Source of the DNA: Bradyrhizobium sp. AZCC 1610
Lineage (GTDB): Bacteria > Pseudomonadota > Alphaproteobacteria > Rhizobiales > Xanthobacteraceae
DNA length: 64,000 nucleotides
Direction: 5' to 3'
Assembly (NCBI RefSeq): GCF_036924515.1
Contig: NZ_JAZHRR010000001.1
Span: 4,063,001 to 4,127,000, forward strand
Shown here: positions 52,927 through 61,476 of the stretch, piece after piece
How positions within the stretch are numbered: position 1 is the stretch's first letter
Layout of the letters: every line of letters begins with the position of its first letter
Notes under the pieces: generated by a model
What the model was told of the DNA's origin: nothing
What the model saw: the letters and a program-made list of their open reading frames with translations, nothing else
The model's database searches: none
Translations under genes and position numbers: made by a program

Positions 52927-53703
52927 ATGCCCCCCATGGCATATTCGCGGGATGATTCGCCTGGCTCTTCCTCGACCGATGCATCGTTCATGACCCTGCT
53001 TTCGACGGCCCAGCACCTCGCCCGCGACACCCGCAGGGATCCGCGCTCGCACATGGTCCTGATCATGGTCGCGGCAACGGTCACCGCGGGCGCCGTTGCG
53101 CTGGTCGCCTATTTGCTGTGGCCGACCTGGGTAGCGCGCCCTGCCAGCGCTCCGGAACGGTTGCCGGTCAGCGTCGGCGCCTCCCTCTTCAACGTGCCGA
53201 CAGCGGCGATCCGGCGGAAGATCCAACGCCACTCCGGGCCGCAGGAGCGGGTCGATCTCAGCTTCGTCTTCCCGTCGCTGGAACCACCGGATGCGCCGAA
53301 GCGCGTCAGCGCTGACGCGATCGAGGAGAAGCTACAACCGATCGACCGGATCTTCCTGTCGATATCGGCTCACCACGACACACTGGGGCCCGACGCGCGA
53401 GTCCGCACGATCTATCCGCGCTACCTCGGGCAGGCCGCAACACCGGTCGATGACGGTTTGACAATGCGCGCCTTTCGCGACGGCTCACCCTACGCCAACG
53501 AAGACCTGTTCTCCGCCGCGACGCCGAACCTCAACGCGCGCTGTACGCGCGACGGCCTGACGCCCGGCATGTGCCTGAGCGAGCGCCGCGTCGACGGCGC
53601 CGACCTGACGTTTCGCTTTCCGCGGAGCTGGCTGTCGCAATGGCGCGACGTTGCGAATGCGATGGAGCGCTTGACGGCGCAGATGCGCGGGCGGAAGGGT
53701 TAG
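52927..53703 (+). CDS. Membrane-anchored periplasmic protein of unknown function
   Basis: A 258-residue protein with a single membrane segment at about residues 43-68 (MVAATVTAGAVALVAYLLWP) after a polar cytoplasmic start, and a soluble periplasmic domain of about 185 residues. This contains VDLSFVFPSLEPPDAPKRVS and DGSPYANEDLF, with two cysteines (ARCTRDGLTPGMCLSER) that could pair. No family is recognised. GAGG precedes the ATG. A dispersed palindromic repeat follows its stop. Confidence 0.65.
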   Translation: MPPMAYSRDDSPGSSSTDASFMTLLSTAQHLARDTRRDPRSHMVLIMVAATVTAGAVALVAYLLWPTWVARPASAPERLPVSVGASLFNVPTAAIRRKIQRHSGPQERVDLSFVFPSLEPPDAPKRVSADAIEEKLQPIDRIFLSISAHHDTLGPDARVRTIYPRYLGQAATPVDDGLTMRAFRDGSPYANEDLFSAATPNLNARCTRDGLTPGMCLSERRVDGADLTFRFPRSWLSQWRDVANAMERLTAQMRGRKG

Positions 53704-53727
53704 CGAACCCGCCGGGGCCTCGGGTTC

Positions 53728-53822
53728 GTAGGATGGGCAAAGGCGCAATTGCGCCGTGCCCACCATAACAACTCACAATACGAGAAAGACAAGTGGTGGG
53801 CACGCTTTCGCTTTGCCCACCC
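53728..53822. repeat. GTAGGATGGGC-type palindromic repeat
   Basis: GTAGGATGGGCAAAGGCGCA...GCGCCGTGCCCACCA and, after 35 bases, GGTGGGCACGCTTTCGCTTT then GCCCACCC. The arms are inverted. This element is common in Bradyrhizobium and other genomes. It lies between convergent genes. Confidence 0.8.
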
Positions 53823-53842
53823 ACAACGTCGCGGCACGCGTC

Positions 53843-54073
53843 TCAGCCGACGTCGGCCAGATCTTCCTCGAGGATCGCCATCTGAAACTGGAACGAGCGA
53901 TCGTCGTCCTCGTCATCGACGAACAGCACGCCGATGAACTCCTCGCCGATATAGACTTCTGCGGAGTCGTCCTTTTTCGGCCGCGGCACAACGCGGATCT
54001 TTGGATTGCCGAATACGCGCTTGAGATAGGCGTCGAGTTTCCTGACTTCCTGAACGTCCACGGCGGTCTCCAA
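53843..54073 (-). CDS. DUF3126 family protein
   Basis: A 76-residue acidic protein matching DUF3126: METAVDVQEVRKLDAYLKRV, then FGNPKIRVVPRPKKDDSAEV, YIGEEFIGVLFVDDEDDDRS and FQFQMAILEEDLADV. The function of the family is unknown. In Rhizobiales it is typically found just downstream of cysE, as here (about 95 bases), so a link to serine acetyltransferase or sulfur metabolism is suggested only by position. Confidence 0.85.
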   Translation of the reverse strand: METAVDVQEVRKLDAYLKRVFGNPKIRVVPRPKKDDSAEVYIGEEFIGVLFVDDEDDDRSFQFQMAILEEDLADVG

Positions 54074-54168
54074 TCGGATACTTTGAATTTCCGGGAGGTT
54101 TTTAGGACGAGACGGCGCAGACTACCAGCCGTAACTTCACAAATACGGCGGGCAGAATGTGTGGAAAA

Positions 54169-54996
54169 TCAAAGGCCGATTGCGCCGAGCATCTGATCCA
54201 TGGTGCGCGACGGCTCCGCACAGCCGGCCTCGCCGACGATCTTTGCGGGAACGCCGGCCACCGTGACGTTGTGAGGCACCGGCTTGACCACCACCGAGCC
54301 CGCAGCGATGCGCGCGCAATGGCCGATCTCGATATTGCCGAGAATCTTTGCGCCCGCCCCGATCAGCACGCCGCGCCTGATCTTCGGATGACGGTCCTCG
54401 TTCTCCTTGCCGGTGCCGCCCAGCGTGACGTCGTGCAGGATCGAAACGTCGTCGTCGATCACGGCGGTCTCGCCGCAGACGAAGCCGGTCGCGTGATCGA
54501 GGAAAATGCCGCGGCCGATCACGGCCGCCGGATTAATGTCGGTTTGAAACACCGCCGACGACCTGCTCTGCAGATAATAGGCAAAGTCCTTGCGGCCCTT
54601 TCTGTAGAGCCAGTGTGCGAGACGATGGGTCTGCAGGGCGTGGAACCCCTTGAAGTAGAGCAACGGATCGATGAAGCGTGAGGTTGCGGGATCGCGGTCG
54701 TAGACCGCGACCAGGTCGGCGCGGAACGCGTTGCCGAGATCGGGTTCGTCGCGCAGCGCCTCGTCATAGGTCTGGCGGATCAGATCGCCCGATAGCGCCG
54801 AATGATCGAGCCGCTCGGCGAGACGATGCACCACCGAATCTTCGAGGCGCTCGTGATGCAGCACGGTCGAATAGATGAAGGAAGCAAGCTCGGGCTCGCG
54901 GCGGACGATGTCCTCCGCCTCGCCCCGGACGCGATCCCAGATCGGATCGAGTGCGGCAAGCTTCGAACCTTGCGGATTGACCTGATGCACTGCCAT
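54169..54996 (-). CDS. cysE: Serine O-acetyltransferase
   Basis: First step of cysteine synthesis, acetylating serine with acetyl-CoA. The 275-residue protein has the N-terminal helical domain and a C-terminal left-handed beta-helix with hexapeptide repeats: SRSSAVFQTDINPAAVIGRG, FLDHATGFVCGETAVIDDDV, HDVTLGGTGKENEDRHPKI. Catalytic His is in the LDHATG and DRHPKI regions. The C-terminal tail (TMDQMLGAIGL) ends in a hydrophobic residue that usually binds CysK. The DUF3126 gene follows. Confidence 0.93.
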   Translation of the reverse strand: MAVHQVNPQGSKLAALDPIWDRVRGEAEDIVRREPELASFIYSTVLHHERLEDSVVHRLAERLDHSALSGDLIRQTYDEALRDEPDLGNAFRADLVAVYDRDPATSRFIDPLLYFKGFHALQTHRLAHWLYRKGRKDFAYYLQSRSSAVFQTDINPAAVIGRGIFLDHATGFVCGETAVIDDDVSILHDVTLGGTGKENEDRHPKIRRGVLIGAGAKILGNIEIGHCARIAAGSVVVKPVPHNVTVAGVPAKIVGEAGCAEPSRTMDQMLGAIGL

Positions 54997-55201
54997 GATT
55001 GCTCTCGCAAATTCACTGGTTTCGTTGATATTATAGCACGGCGGGCGGACGGCTGTCCCCGGCAGGCTTCGGCAAAGTAACCCCCGCCGAATGCCCCCTG
55101 GGGTCAGTTCAAGGTGGTCAGCGATTTCGGAAAATCAAGCCGGCCGGCGTCCGACTATTGGTGAATTTCGGCGGACCCGCCATTCGGCGGATGCTGCCCT
55201 G

Positions 55202-56590
55202 ATGGGGGAAAGCCACACCAGCACGCAGGTATTGCGGGCGCGGACCGCTGCGGACTGGCGGTCAGCCTGGATCGCCGCCATCGCCATCCCATTGATGTTG
55301 CTGGCCCCCGCCCTGTGGAATGGCTATCCCCTGCTCCAGTGGGATACCGGCGGCTACCTGGCGCGGTGGTATGAAGGCTACCTGGTGCCCAGCCGCTCCA
55401 CCATGTTCGGCCTCTATCTTCATTTCGGCGAGGATTCGAGCTTCTGGATCAACCTTGGGATCAACGCGCTGGCGACGCTGTGGATCCTGCAGTTGACGCT
55501 GCGCGTACTCGGTATGCCGCAGCCGTTGCGGCTGCTGGCCATGAGCCTCGTGCTGGTCCTGACCACCTCGCTGCCCTGGCTCGCCAGCACGCTCCTGACC
55601 GACATTTTCGCCGGCCTGTCCGTGCTGGCGCTCTTCATCCTGGTCGCGCATGGGAAACGGACTTCGATCCCGGAAAAATGCTTGCTGTTCGGCCTCACCG
55701 CTTTCGCCGCCGCGACGCACAGCGCAACGCTCGCGGTGCTGCTTGGACTGTGCTGCATCGGCTGGATCGCGCGTCCGTTTCTGCGCGGGCGGATTTCCGT
55801 TTCCGGACTGACGCAAGGTAGCCTCACCATCGTCGCCGGAGCTCTGCTGTTGCTGTCGAGCAATTTCGCATTGTCCGGAAAACTGGCGTGGACGCCCGGC
55901 GGTTATGGCGTAGCCTTCGGACGGATGCTGCAGGATGGGATCGTCGCGCAGTATTTGCGCGATCATTGTCCGAAGCAGAACTTCAAGCTCTGCCCCTATC
56001 GCGATCGGCTTCCGGCCACCGCCGACCAATTCCTGTGGGGCAACAGCATGTTCAACACGCTCGGCCGCTTTCAGGGACTGAATGACGAGATGAGCTTTAT
56101 CGTGTTGCATTCGCTCGCGGAGTATCCGGCCTGGCAGGCCAAGGCGGCGCTGACGGCCACAGCGCAGCAACTGGTCCAGGCAGGAACCGGCGAAGGCACC
56201 AATGGCTGGCTCGGCCATACCTACGGCATCATCGAGCGCTTTCTTCCCGCACAGGTGAAGCCGATGCGCGCGGCAGAGCAACAGCGCTGGCATTTCGATT
56301 TCACCGCAATCAACCGGATTCACGTTCCCGTCGCGCTGGCGTCGATGCTGCTGGCCACGATCCTGTTCGGCCACGGCGTGCTGCGCCGGCCGTTCGACGA
56401 TCTCACTTTGCTCGCCGGCACGGTCACGTCAGCCCTGCTCGGCAACGCGTTCGTCTGTGCCGTGATATCAGGCCCGCATGATCGTTACGGCGCGCGCATG
56501 GCGTGGCTGGCGACCACGGTGTTGCTGATTGCGGCTGTCAGGCATTTCGCCGGCGACGACGCATCACCCGACCGCTCATTGCCGGCGTGA
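55202..56590 (+). CDS. Polytopic membrane protein of unknown function
   Basis: A 462-residue inner-membrane protein with about ten hydrophobic segments. An early loop GYPLLQWDTGGYLARWYEGY and a following FGLYLHFGEDSSFWINLGIN resemble the first extracytoplasmic loop of lipid-linked glycosyltransferases of the GT-C type, but no decisive motif is seen. A large loop near residues 270-370 holds DHCPKQNFKLCPYRDRLPAT with two cysteines. The ATG at 55202 gives MGESHTS; the frame to 55091 is open but unsupported. The 3' end overlaps the converging hydrolase gene by 15 bases. Confidence 0.65.
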   Translation: MGESHTSTQVLRARTAADWRSAWIAAIAIPLMLLAPALWNGYPLLQWDTGGYLARWYEGYLVPSRSTMFGLYLHFGEDSSFWINLGINALATLWILQLTLRVLGMPQPLRLLAMSLVLVLTTSLPWLASTLLTDIFAGLSVLALFILVAHGKRTSIPEKCLLFGLTAFAAATHSATLAVLLGLCCIGWIARPFLRGRISVSGLTQGSLTIVAGALLLLSSNFALSGKLAWTPGGYGVAFGRMLQDGIVAQYLRDHCPKQNFKLCPYRDRLPATADQFLWGNSMFNTLGRFQGLNDEMSFIVLHSLAEYPAWQAKAALTATAQQLVQAGTGEGTNGWLGHTYGIIERFLPAQVKPMRAAEQQRWHFDFTAINRIHVPVALASMLLATILFGHGVLRRPFDDLTLLAGTVTSALLGNAFVCAVISGPHDRYGARMAWLATTVLLIAAVRHFAGDDASPDRSLPA

Positions 56591-57340
56591 CAGGAAGTCG
56601 GTGACGCCGGTCTTGTAGACCTTGTCGCCGACCGCGCGCATGTGATCGCGGTTCGGAATGTCGAGCACCTCGGCGCCCGGAATGATTTTCCCGAGCGCGG
56701 CCGCGGAGCCCGCGATCTCGTCCTTGGTGCCGACCGCGATCAGGACCGGTACGCCGATTCCGGCGGCCTCCTCCGATGTCATCAGCCGCCGCGAACCGCG
56801 CAGGCATGCGGCAAGCGCACGGTGGTCGGAGCGGGTCTGGTCGGCGAAGGCGCGAAACGTCCGCCCGACCGGATCGGTGACGTCCTCCAGCGACGGCGCT
56901 TCCAGCGCTATGGCCACGCTCTCGCCGGGGCCGCCGCCCTCGATCAGCCCGATCCCGATGCCGCCGAGAATCGCCGAGCGCAGGCGCTGCGGCTGCTCGC
57001 GCGCCAATATCGCCGTCATTCGCGATCCCAGCGAATAGCCCATGATGTCGGCGCGCTCGATCTGCAAATGATCCAGCAGCGCGATGACGTCACTTGCCAT
57101 GATCGCAATTTCGTAAGCAGCGGAATCGTAAAGCTTTTCGGAATCGCCATGGCCGCGATTGTCGAGCGCGATCACGCGGCGGCCATCCTTTCTCAGATCA
57201 GAAACCCAGGTCGGATAGATCCAGTTGACGTTCTTGCTGGAGGCAAAGCCGTGCACGAGAACGATCGGATCACCCTCGCCTTCGTCGAGATAGGCAATTT
57301 CGACAGCGCCGTTGTGAAAACTCGGCATCATCAGTTCCAT
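56576..57340 (-). CDS. Alpha/beta-fold hydrolase
   Basis: A 254-residue soluble hydrolase. Oxyanion region IVLVHGFASSKNVNW, DNRGHGDSEKLYD, nucleophile S103 in IMGYSLGSRMTA, a probable acid in AVGTKDEIAG and the terminal histidine in NRDHMRAVGD. No cap domain of note. The chosen ATG (57340) and two nearby in-frame ATGs (57331, 57328) are all possible; GGAAC suits 57328. The frame to 57904 runs through the next gene on the opposite frame and is rejected. The substrate is unknown. Confidence 0.85.
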   Translation of the reverse strand: MELMMPSFHNGAVEIAYLDEGEGDPIVLVHGFASSKNVNWIYPTWVSDLRKDGRRVIALDNRGHGDSEKLYDSAAYEIAIMASDVIALLDHLQIERADIMGYSLGSRMTAILAREQPQRLRSAILGGIGIGLIEGGGPGESVAIALEAPSLEDVTDPVGRTFRAFADQTRSDHRALAACLRGSRRLMTSEEAAGIGVPVLIAVGTKDEIAGSAAALGKIIPGAEVLDIPNRDHMRAVGDKVYKTGVTDFLSRRQ

Positions 57341-57381
57341 GTTTAGGGGATTAGAATTCGCGACCTTGCAATGATGCAAGT

Positions 57382-58542
57382 CTAGCCGTGTGAGACAACG
57401 CCCGCCAGAGCCGGGCCGGACGGCAAGCATGCTGCTGCCGCCTGCCTTCTTAACCGCCGCGCCTTCTTGCGACGCAGCCACGCTTCGGTGGCCCGCTCGG
57501 TGGTTGCCTTGATCGACGACAGAAAACCGAACAGCGCCAATAGCGCGCCAAATACCCACATCGTCAGATTGAAGGCGCCGGTCGCCAGCAGCAGCGCGCC
57601 GCGGCCGAGCACCTTCAAAATCGCACGGGTCTGGCCGCCCTTGGATTCGGCAAGCCGCGCAGCGCGTGCGATGTCCTTCGGCCCTTGCGCGATGCGCAGC
57701 GTATCGAGCGCCCCGCGCGTGCCGGCTTTTTCGCCGACGCGTCCGACGTCTTTCGCCAGCCGCACCAGCGCGCCGGCCTTCTCGGCACGGAACGCTGCTT
57801 TGATCGCGCTGATCGTCTCGCCCGGCCGCAACACCGAACCCTTCGCGACCGCCCGCTGCAGCACGGGCGCATCGACGACCTCGCGCGCCGAGCGGCCGGC
57901 CCACTGTGTCAGCCCCTCGCCCAGCCGCCCGACCTTGCGGGCATCCTTGACCATGGAAAGACCGGCGCGTAGCGGCCCCATGCCGCCGACGGATACATAG
58001 GTCGCGGCGGTCACCGCGAGGCCCACCGTCGCCAGGCCCAATATCAGCCGGTCCACCTCCTCGCCGGTCGCCAGATGCTTGCCTTCGCGCACGATGTCCC
58101 TGATGTCGCCGAACACGAAGAGATCTCCGGCGACCGTGCCCGACAGGCTCGCGACGTCGTCCGCATTGCCGGTCACCAGGCCTGTGGCAAAGCGTTTGGC
58201 AAAATGCGACGCCGAGCCCGCCTCAGTAACGGCATCGCTGACGCGCTTCGACAGTTCGTCGCTGACGGCGATGCCTTTGTCGCGAGCGAGTTCGACGAAG
58301 CTGTTGGCGAGATCGGAATCGCCCTCCGCGAGCGCCGCCTCGATATGGTCGGCGACCAGCGCCTGATTGCTCCGCAGGGCGGACTTGATGTGGATATCGG
58401 ACAGCGCCGCGGGATCGTCCTGCGCCGCCAGAATGGCTGTGGCCTCGCGGGCGTGCGGCCACAGCGCGCCGCACACCGCCACGCTGAGCGCCAAGCATCC
58501 TAACGCCCCTGCCAAAGCCGAACCGAGCCGCAACCGCCTCAT
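57382..58542 (-). CDS. Membrane protein of unknown function
   Basis: A 386-residue protein with an N-terminal signal or anchor (LAGALGCLALSVAVCGALWP), a helical region rich in Ala/Asp, a central hydrophobic pair (LILGLATVGLAVTAATYVSV) and a C-terminal segment (VFGALLALFGFLSS) followed by a very basic stretch (RRKKARRLRRQ). The stretches LSDELSKRVSDAVTEAGSAS and GPKDIARAARLAESKGGQTR look amphipathic. I do not recognise a family. It lies 42 bases upstream of the hydrolase gene and may share its transcript. Confidence 0.62.
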   Translation of the reverse strand: MRRLRLGSALAGALGCLALSVAVCGALWPHAREATAILAAQDDPAALSDIHIKSALRSNQALVADHIEAALAEGDSDLANSFVELARDKGIAVSDELSKRVSDAVTEAGSASHFAKRFATGLVTGNADDVASLSGTVAGDLFVFGDIRDIVREGKHLATGEEVDRLILGLATVGLAVTAATYVSVGGMGPLRAGLSMVKDARKVGRLGEGLTQWAGRSAREVVDAPVLQRAVAKGSVLRPGETISAIKAAFRAEKAGALVRLAKDVGRVGEKAGTRGALDTLRIAQGPKDIARAARLAESKGGQTRAILKVLGRGALLLATGAFNLTMWVFGALLALFGFLSSIKATTERATEAWLRRKKARRLRRQAAAACLPSGPALAGVVSHG

Positions 58543-58803
58543 CCAAAAAAACCTAATGTTTTAGTCTTTCTCAAGATGGTGTGCCGTTTTTAAGACACAA
58601 CTGCCCCGACGAAAGAAGGGCTTTTCTCCGACGACAAGATTGTGTCGAATTTGCATGAGCAAGTATGCGGCGGGGACCTCCCGAATCGGCTGAGGAATCG
58701 GCTCTAGGAATCATCGGCACCCCCCACTATGGTGCGCGGCATTTCGAACCTGCCGCGTCGTGTTGATTGCGTCTGCCCATCGTTGCTATCCAAGGTGAAA
58801 CTG

Positions 58804-59049
58804 ATGTCCGACCATGTCGTTCCGCATTTCCATAACGACGCCGGAGTCTCCGTGATCGAGATTGGCTCGCAGGAATTCATGTGCGTGGGCGCCAATCCTC
58901 CGTTCGACCATCCGCATGTGTTTCTCGACCTCGGCAACGACAACGAGATCATCTGCCCTTATTGCTCGACACTATACCGCTTTGCCGCCGACCTCGCCGC
59001 GGGCGAGGCCCGCCCGCCCGAATGCGTCCTGAAGGACAAGGTCGCCTGA
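58804..59049 (+). CDS. Zinc-finger domain protein (NDUFS6-like)
   Basis: An 81-residue protein with the zinc ligands C27, H36 or H38, C51 and C54 in FMCVGANPPFDHPHVFLDL and IICPYCSTLYRF. This is the CHCC zinc-finger family, related to the NDUFS6/mitochondrial complex I accessory subunit and usual in alphaproteobacteria. The ATG at 58804 follows AAGGTGA; an upstream frame to 58729 is open but lacks support. The FAD monooxygenase gene begins 8 bases after its stop, so the two are probably one transcript. Confidence 0.88.
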   Translation: MSDHVVPHFHNDAGVSVIEIGSQEFMCVGANPPFDHPHVFLDLGNDNEIICPYCSTLYRFAADLAAGEARPPECVLKDKVA

Positions 59050-59056
59050 CCTTTCG

Positions 59057-60259
59057 GTGGCTGCCGCGCGCACCATCATCGTTGCTGGTGCCGGAATCGG
59101 GGGACTGACGGCAGCGCTTTCGCTCGCCGCAAAAGGCTTTCGCATCATCGTTCTGGAAAAGGCCGAAAGGCTGGAGGAAGCCGGCGCCGGCCTGCAGCTT
59201 TCGCCCAACGCCAGCCGAATCCTGGTCGACCTCGGCCTGCGACCGCGGCTCATGCCGCGCGCCGTGACGCCCGAGGCCATCAACATCATGAGCGCGCGGG
59301 CGGGCGGCGAGATCGCCCGCCTGCCGCTCGGCGAAGCGGCTAGCCTTCGCGCCGGCGCGCCCTACTGGGTGATGCACCGCGCCGATCTGCAAGGTGCCCT
59401 GCAGGCAGAGGTCAACGATCATCCGGACATCGACCTGCGGCTCGGCTGCCAGTTCGAGGACGTGACCTCGCACGCCAAGGGGCTGACCGTGGTCCAGCGC
59501 CGCGGCAACGCGCGGCAGCAGGAGCTGGCGGTGGCGCTGATCGGCGCCGACGGCATCTGGTCCGCAGTGCGGAACCATTTGTTCCCGGAGGTGCAGCCGC
59601 AATTCTCCGGCCTGATCGCCTGGCGCGGAACCCTCGATGCGACGACGCTGCCGCGCGAATATACCGCGCCGCGGGTGCAGCTGTGGATGGGGCCGGACGC
59701 GCATCTGGTCGCCTACCCGATCTCGGCGGCGCGGCAGATCAACGTGGTGGCGATCGTACCGGGAACCTGGAACAGGCCGGGCTGGAGCGCGCCCGGCGAT
59801 GCCAACGAACTCAAGAGCGCATTCGCCTCGCAGCGCTGGCCCGCGACCGCGCGGATGCTGATCGGCGCCGTCGACGGCTGGCGGCGATGGGCGCTGTTCA
59901 CGCTGCCCGACATCGGCGAATGGAGCGACGGCGCGATCGCGCTGCTTGGCGACGCCGCGCACGCGATGCTGCCGTTTGCCGCGCAAGGCGCGGGAATGGC
60001 GATCGAGGACGCCGCCGTGCTCGCCAAATGCCTGAGCGAGAGCCCGGGCGACAATATCGCGGGCATCCCGGCAGCGCTGAAGCGCTATGGCCGGTTGCGG
60101 CGCGGCCGCGTGCGGCGCGTGCAGCGCGCCGCGCGGCACCAGGGGCGCATCTATCATCTCACCGGACCGCTGGCGCTGGCGCGCGACCTCGCCATCAAGG
60201 CGATGGGCCCACAGCGCATGCTGGCGCGGCAGGACTGGATCTATGATTGGCGGGTGTGA
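59057..60259 (+). CDS. FAD-dependent monooxygenase (salicylate-hydroxylase/UbiH-like)
   Basis: A 400-residue flavin hydroxylase. FAD-binding GxGxxG in IIVAGAGIGGLTAALSLAAK, the DG motif in ALIGADGIWSAVRNHL, and the second FAD contact GDAAHAMLPFAAQGAGMAIE are all intact. The length and the middle sheet fit salicylate or 2-polyprenylphenol hydroxylases, but the substrate cannot be named. GTG start, 8 bases after the zinc-finger gene. It converges with a lipoprotein gene across a palindromic repeat. Confidence 0.87.
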   Translation: MAAARTIIVAGAGIGGLTAALSLAAKGFRIIVLEKAERLEEAGAGLQLSPNASRILVDLGLRPRLMPRAVTPEAINIMSARAGGEIARLPLGEAASLRAGAPYWVMHRADLQGALQAEVNDHPDIDLRLGCQFEDVTSHAKGLTVVQRRGNARQQELAVALIGADGIWSAVRNHLFPEVQPQFSGLIAWRGTLDATTLPREYTAPRVQLWMGPDAHLVAYPISAARQINVVAIVPGTWNRPGWSAPGDANELKSAFASQRWPATARMLIGAVDGWRRWALFTLPDIGEWSDGAIALLGDAAHAMLPFAAQGAGMAIEDAAVLAKCLSESPGDNIAGIPAALKRYGRLRRGRVRRVQRAARHQGRIYHLTGPLALARDLAIKAMGPQRMLARQDWIYDWRV

Positions 60260-60270
60260 GCGGAGAATCC

Positions 60271-60410
60271 TGTAGCCCGGACGAGCCAACGGTCGCGCGA
60301 ATGCATGCCCCGCGACGAGCGCAACTGCACTCGCGCAGTGATGACAGGCTCCGCGAGATCCGGGATTACACGATCACCGCCCAGATGTCGCTTCGCTCAT
60401 CCGGGCTGCG
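60271..60410. repeat. TGTAGCCCGGA-type palindromic repeat
   Basis: Begins TGTAGCCCGGACGAGCC and ends TCGCTTCGCTCATCCGGGCT, inverted arms of a repeat common in rhizobia. It lies between convergent genes. Confidence 0.7.
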
Positions 60411-60415
60411 ATCCC

Positions 60416-60859
60416 CTAATTTGCCGCGCGGCTGGCCTTCGGACGGCCGCTCTTGGCAACGGGAGCCGGCGCGAATGATGGCGGGACCGGCGCCGGTTTG
60501 GCTTCCGGCTTCGAGTCCTGGCACCTGTTCTTCTGCCAGGCTTCTTCGGCCAGCTTCGACTGGCCGCGCAGCGCAATGTAATCATTGCGATAGGCCATCT
60601 CCGCCACCACGGAACCGGCGACGCCGGTTTCGGCCTTCGTCATCAGCCCCTGCACTTCCGCGGTGCGGGCGGCAAGGCTCTTGCGCTCCGGCTCGAGCTG
60701 CTTGCAATCGTAGAGATCGTATTTGGCAGGGTCGGCGAAGGCCGGGGAAACGGCGTCGCTCATGCCGGCGCAGCCGGACAGGCCGGCTCCGAGCGCAACC
60801 AGCGCCAGCGCGGCAAGGCAGCCCTTGAATGACCGGCAATGGGACGGCGATATCGGCAT
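60416..60859 (-). CDS. Small lipoprotein of unknown function
   Basis: A 147-residue lipoprotein. The signal region SFKGCLAALALVALGAGLSG ends in a lipobox LSGCAG. The mature part has PAKYDLYDCKQLEPERKSLA and a helix ending MAYRNDYIALRGQSKLAEEA, with a Pro/Ala-rich tail. Proteins of this type occur singly in Bradyrhizobium. The ATG at 60859 follows GAAGGTC; the longer frame to 60991 is rejected. No function is assigned. Confidence 0.7.
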   Translation of the reverse strand: MPISPSHCRSFKGCLAALALVALGAGLSGCAGMSDAVSPAFADPAKYDLYDCKQLEPERKSLAARTAEVQGLMTKAETGVAGSVVAEMAYRNDYIALRGQSKLAEEAWQKNRCQDSKPEAKPAPVPPSFAPAPVAKSGRPKASRAAN

Positions 60860-61032
60860 CGGACCTTCGTTAAGCGGATAATGTTGAGATTGCCTAAAAC
60901 AGGCACAAGTGTCCGCATTGAGGCTTTGCTTTGGCAGACGCGCTCGCTTAAAGCAAAGGATGCGTTCGGCCGGGGAACATGCCAATTCCACTTCTCCGGT
61001 AAACGCGCTAAGTATCTGATTTGGTAGTCAAA

Positions 61033-61357
61033 GCGGGCGTGGCGGAATCGGTAGACGCAAGGGACTTAAATGGTTGAGTGCCCTCGGGGAAACCCGAGGT
61101 GTAGAACTGCTCAAAGTCGGGGAAACCTTTTACATGGCAATCCCGAGCCAAGCGCCCAAACCTAACGGTTAGTGCGAAGGTGTAGAGACTAGACGGGCAG
61201 CACCTACGACGCAGACGCGTTATGGTGAAGGTATAGTCCAGACCCCAAACCGGGCCGTGCACAAACGTGCGAGGCTTGGGCGGCGAAAGTCGTAGCAGGT
61301 AAGAAAATCCCTCGGTGAGTAATCGCTGTGCCGGTTCGAGTCCGGCCGCCCGCACCA
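61033..61357 (+). tRNA. tRNA-Leu(UAA), split by a group I intron
   Basis: The 5' exon GCGGGCGTGGCGGAATCGG... ends GGGACTT at 61067 and the 3' exon begins AAAATCCCTCGG at 61304. Joined, the acceptor arms GCGGGCG and CGCCCGC pair fully, the anticodon stem AGGGA/TCCCT encloses the loop CTTAAAA with anticodon TAA, a long class II variable arm follows, and the T-arm GCCGG-TTCGAGT-CCGGC and an encoded CCA complete it. The spliced RNA is 89 bases including CCA. The insertion at the anticodon is the classic site of tRNA-Leu introns in cyanobacteria and plastids. Confidence 0.93.
61068..61303 (+). ncRNA. Group I self-splicing intron in the tRNA-Leu anticodon loop
   Basis: 236 bases between the exons. 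Conserved core elements in order: P-like GGCAATCCCGAGCCAAGC, R-like GTGTAGAGACTAGACGGGCA, S-like GAAGGTATAGTCCAGACC. The intron ends in G as group I introns do. The 5' exon end ACTT can pair with GAGT at 61076-61079 as the internal guide, with a U-G at the splice site. No homing endonuclease frame is present. The arrangement fits the small IC3-type introns of tRNA-Leu(UAA). Self-splicing is inferred from the intact core. Confidence 0.88.
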
Positions 61358-61450
61358 CGCTTCGCCCTGACGGGCTACGCGTGGCGCAGCCATGCGAAAC
61401 CGTCAGGGCAAAGCGTGTCCGGCATAGCCTGAGCGAAGCGAAGGCGACGA
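61358..61450. repeat. Palindromic repeat after the tRNA
   Basis: Directly after CCA: CGCTTCGCCCTGACGGGCTA then CGCGTGGCGCAGCC, and, after a short gap, GTCCGGCATAGCCTGAGCGA followed by AGCGAAGGC. These match dispersed Bradyrhizobium elements and may help end the tRNA transcript. Confidence 0.6.
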
Positions 61451-61476
61451 CGGACTGGTGAGACTGGGGGATCACA

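Noticed and set aside
57341..57904. Upstream extension of the alpha/beta hydrolase frame
   Set aside because: It overlaps another gene's coding region in a different frame. The hydrolase fold starts just after 57340.
58949..60289. A 446-codon antisense frame over the FAD monooxygenase
   Set aside because: The monooxygenase has intact FAD motifs. The antisense product is His/Arg/Gln-rich with no fold.
61033..61357. The insertion in the tRNA considered as a mobile element or a damaged gene
   Set aside because: There are no terminal repeats, target duplication or transposase, while conserved group I core elements and exact exon joining are present.
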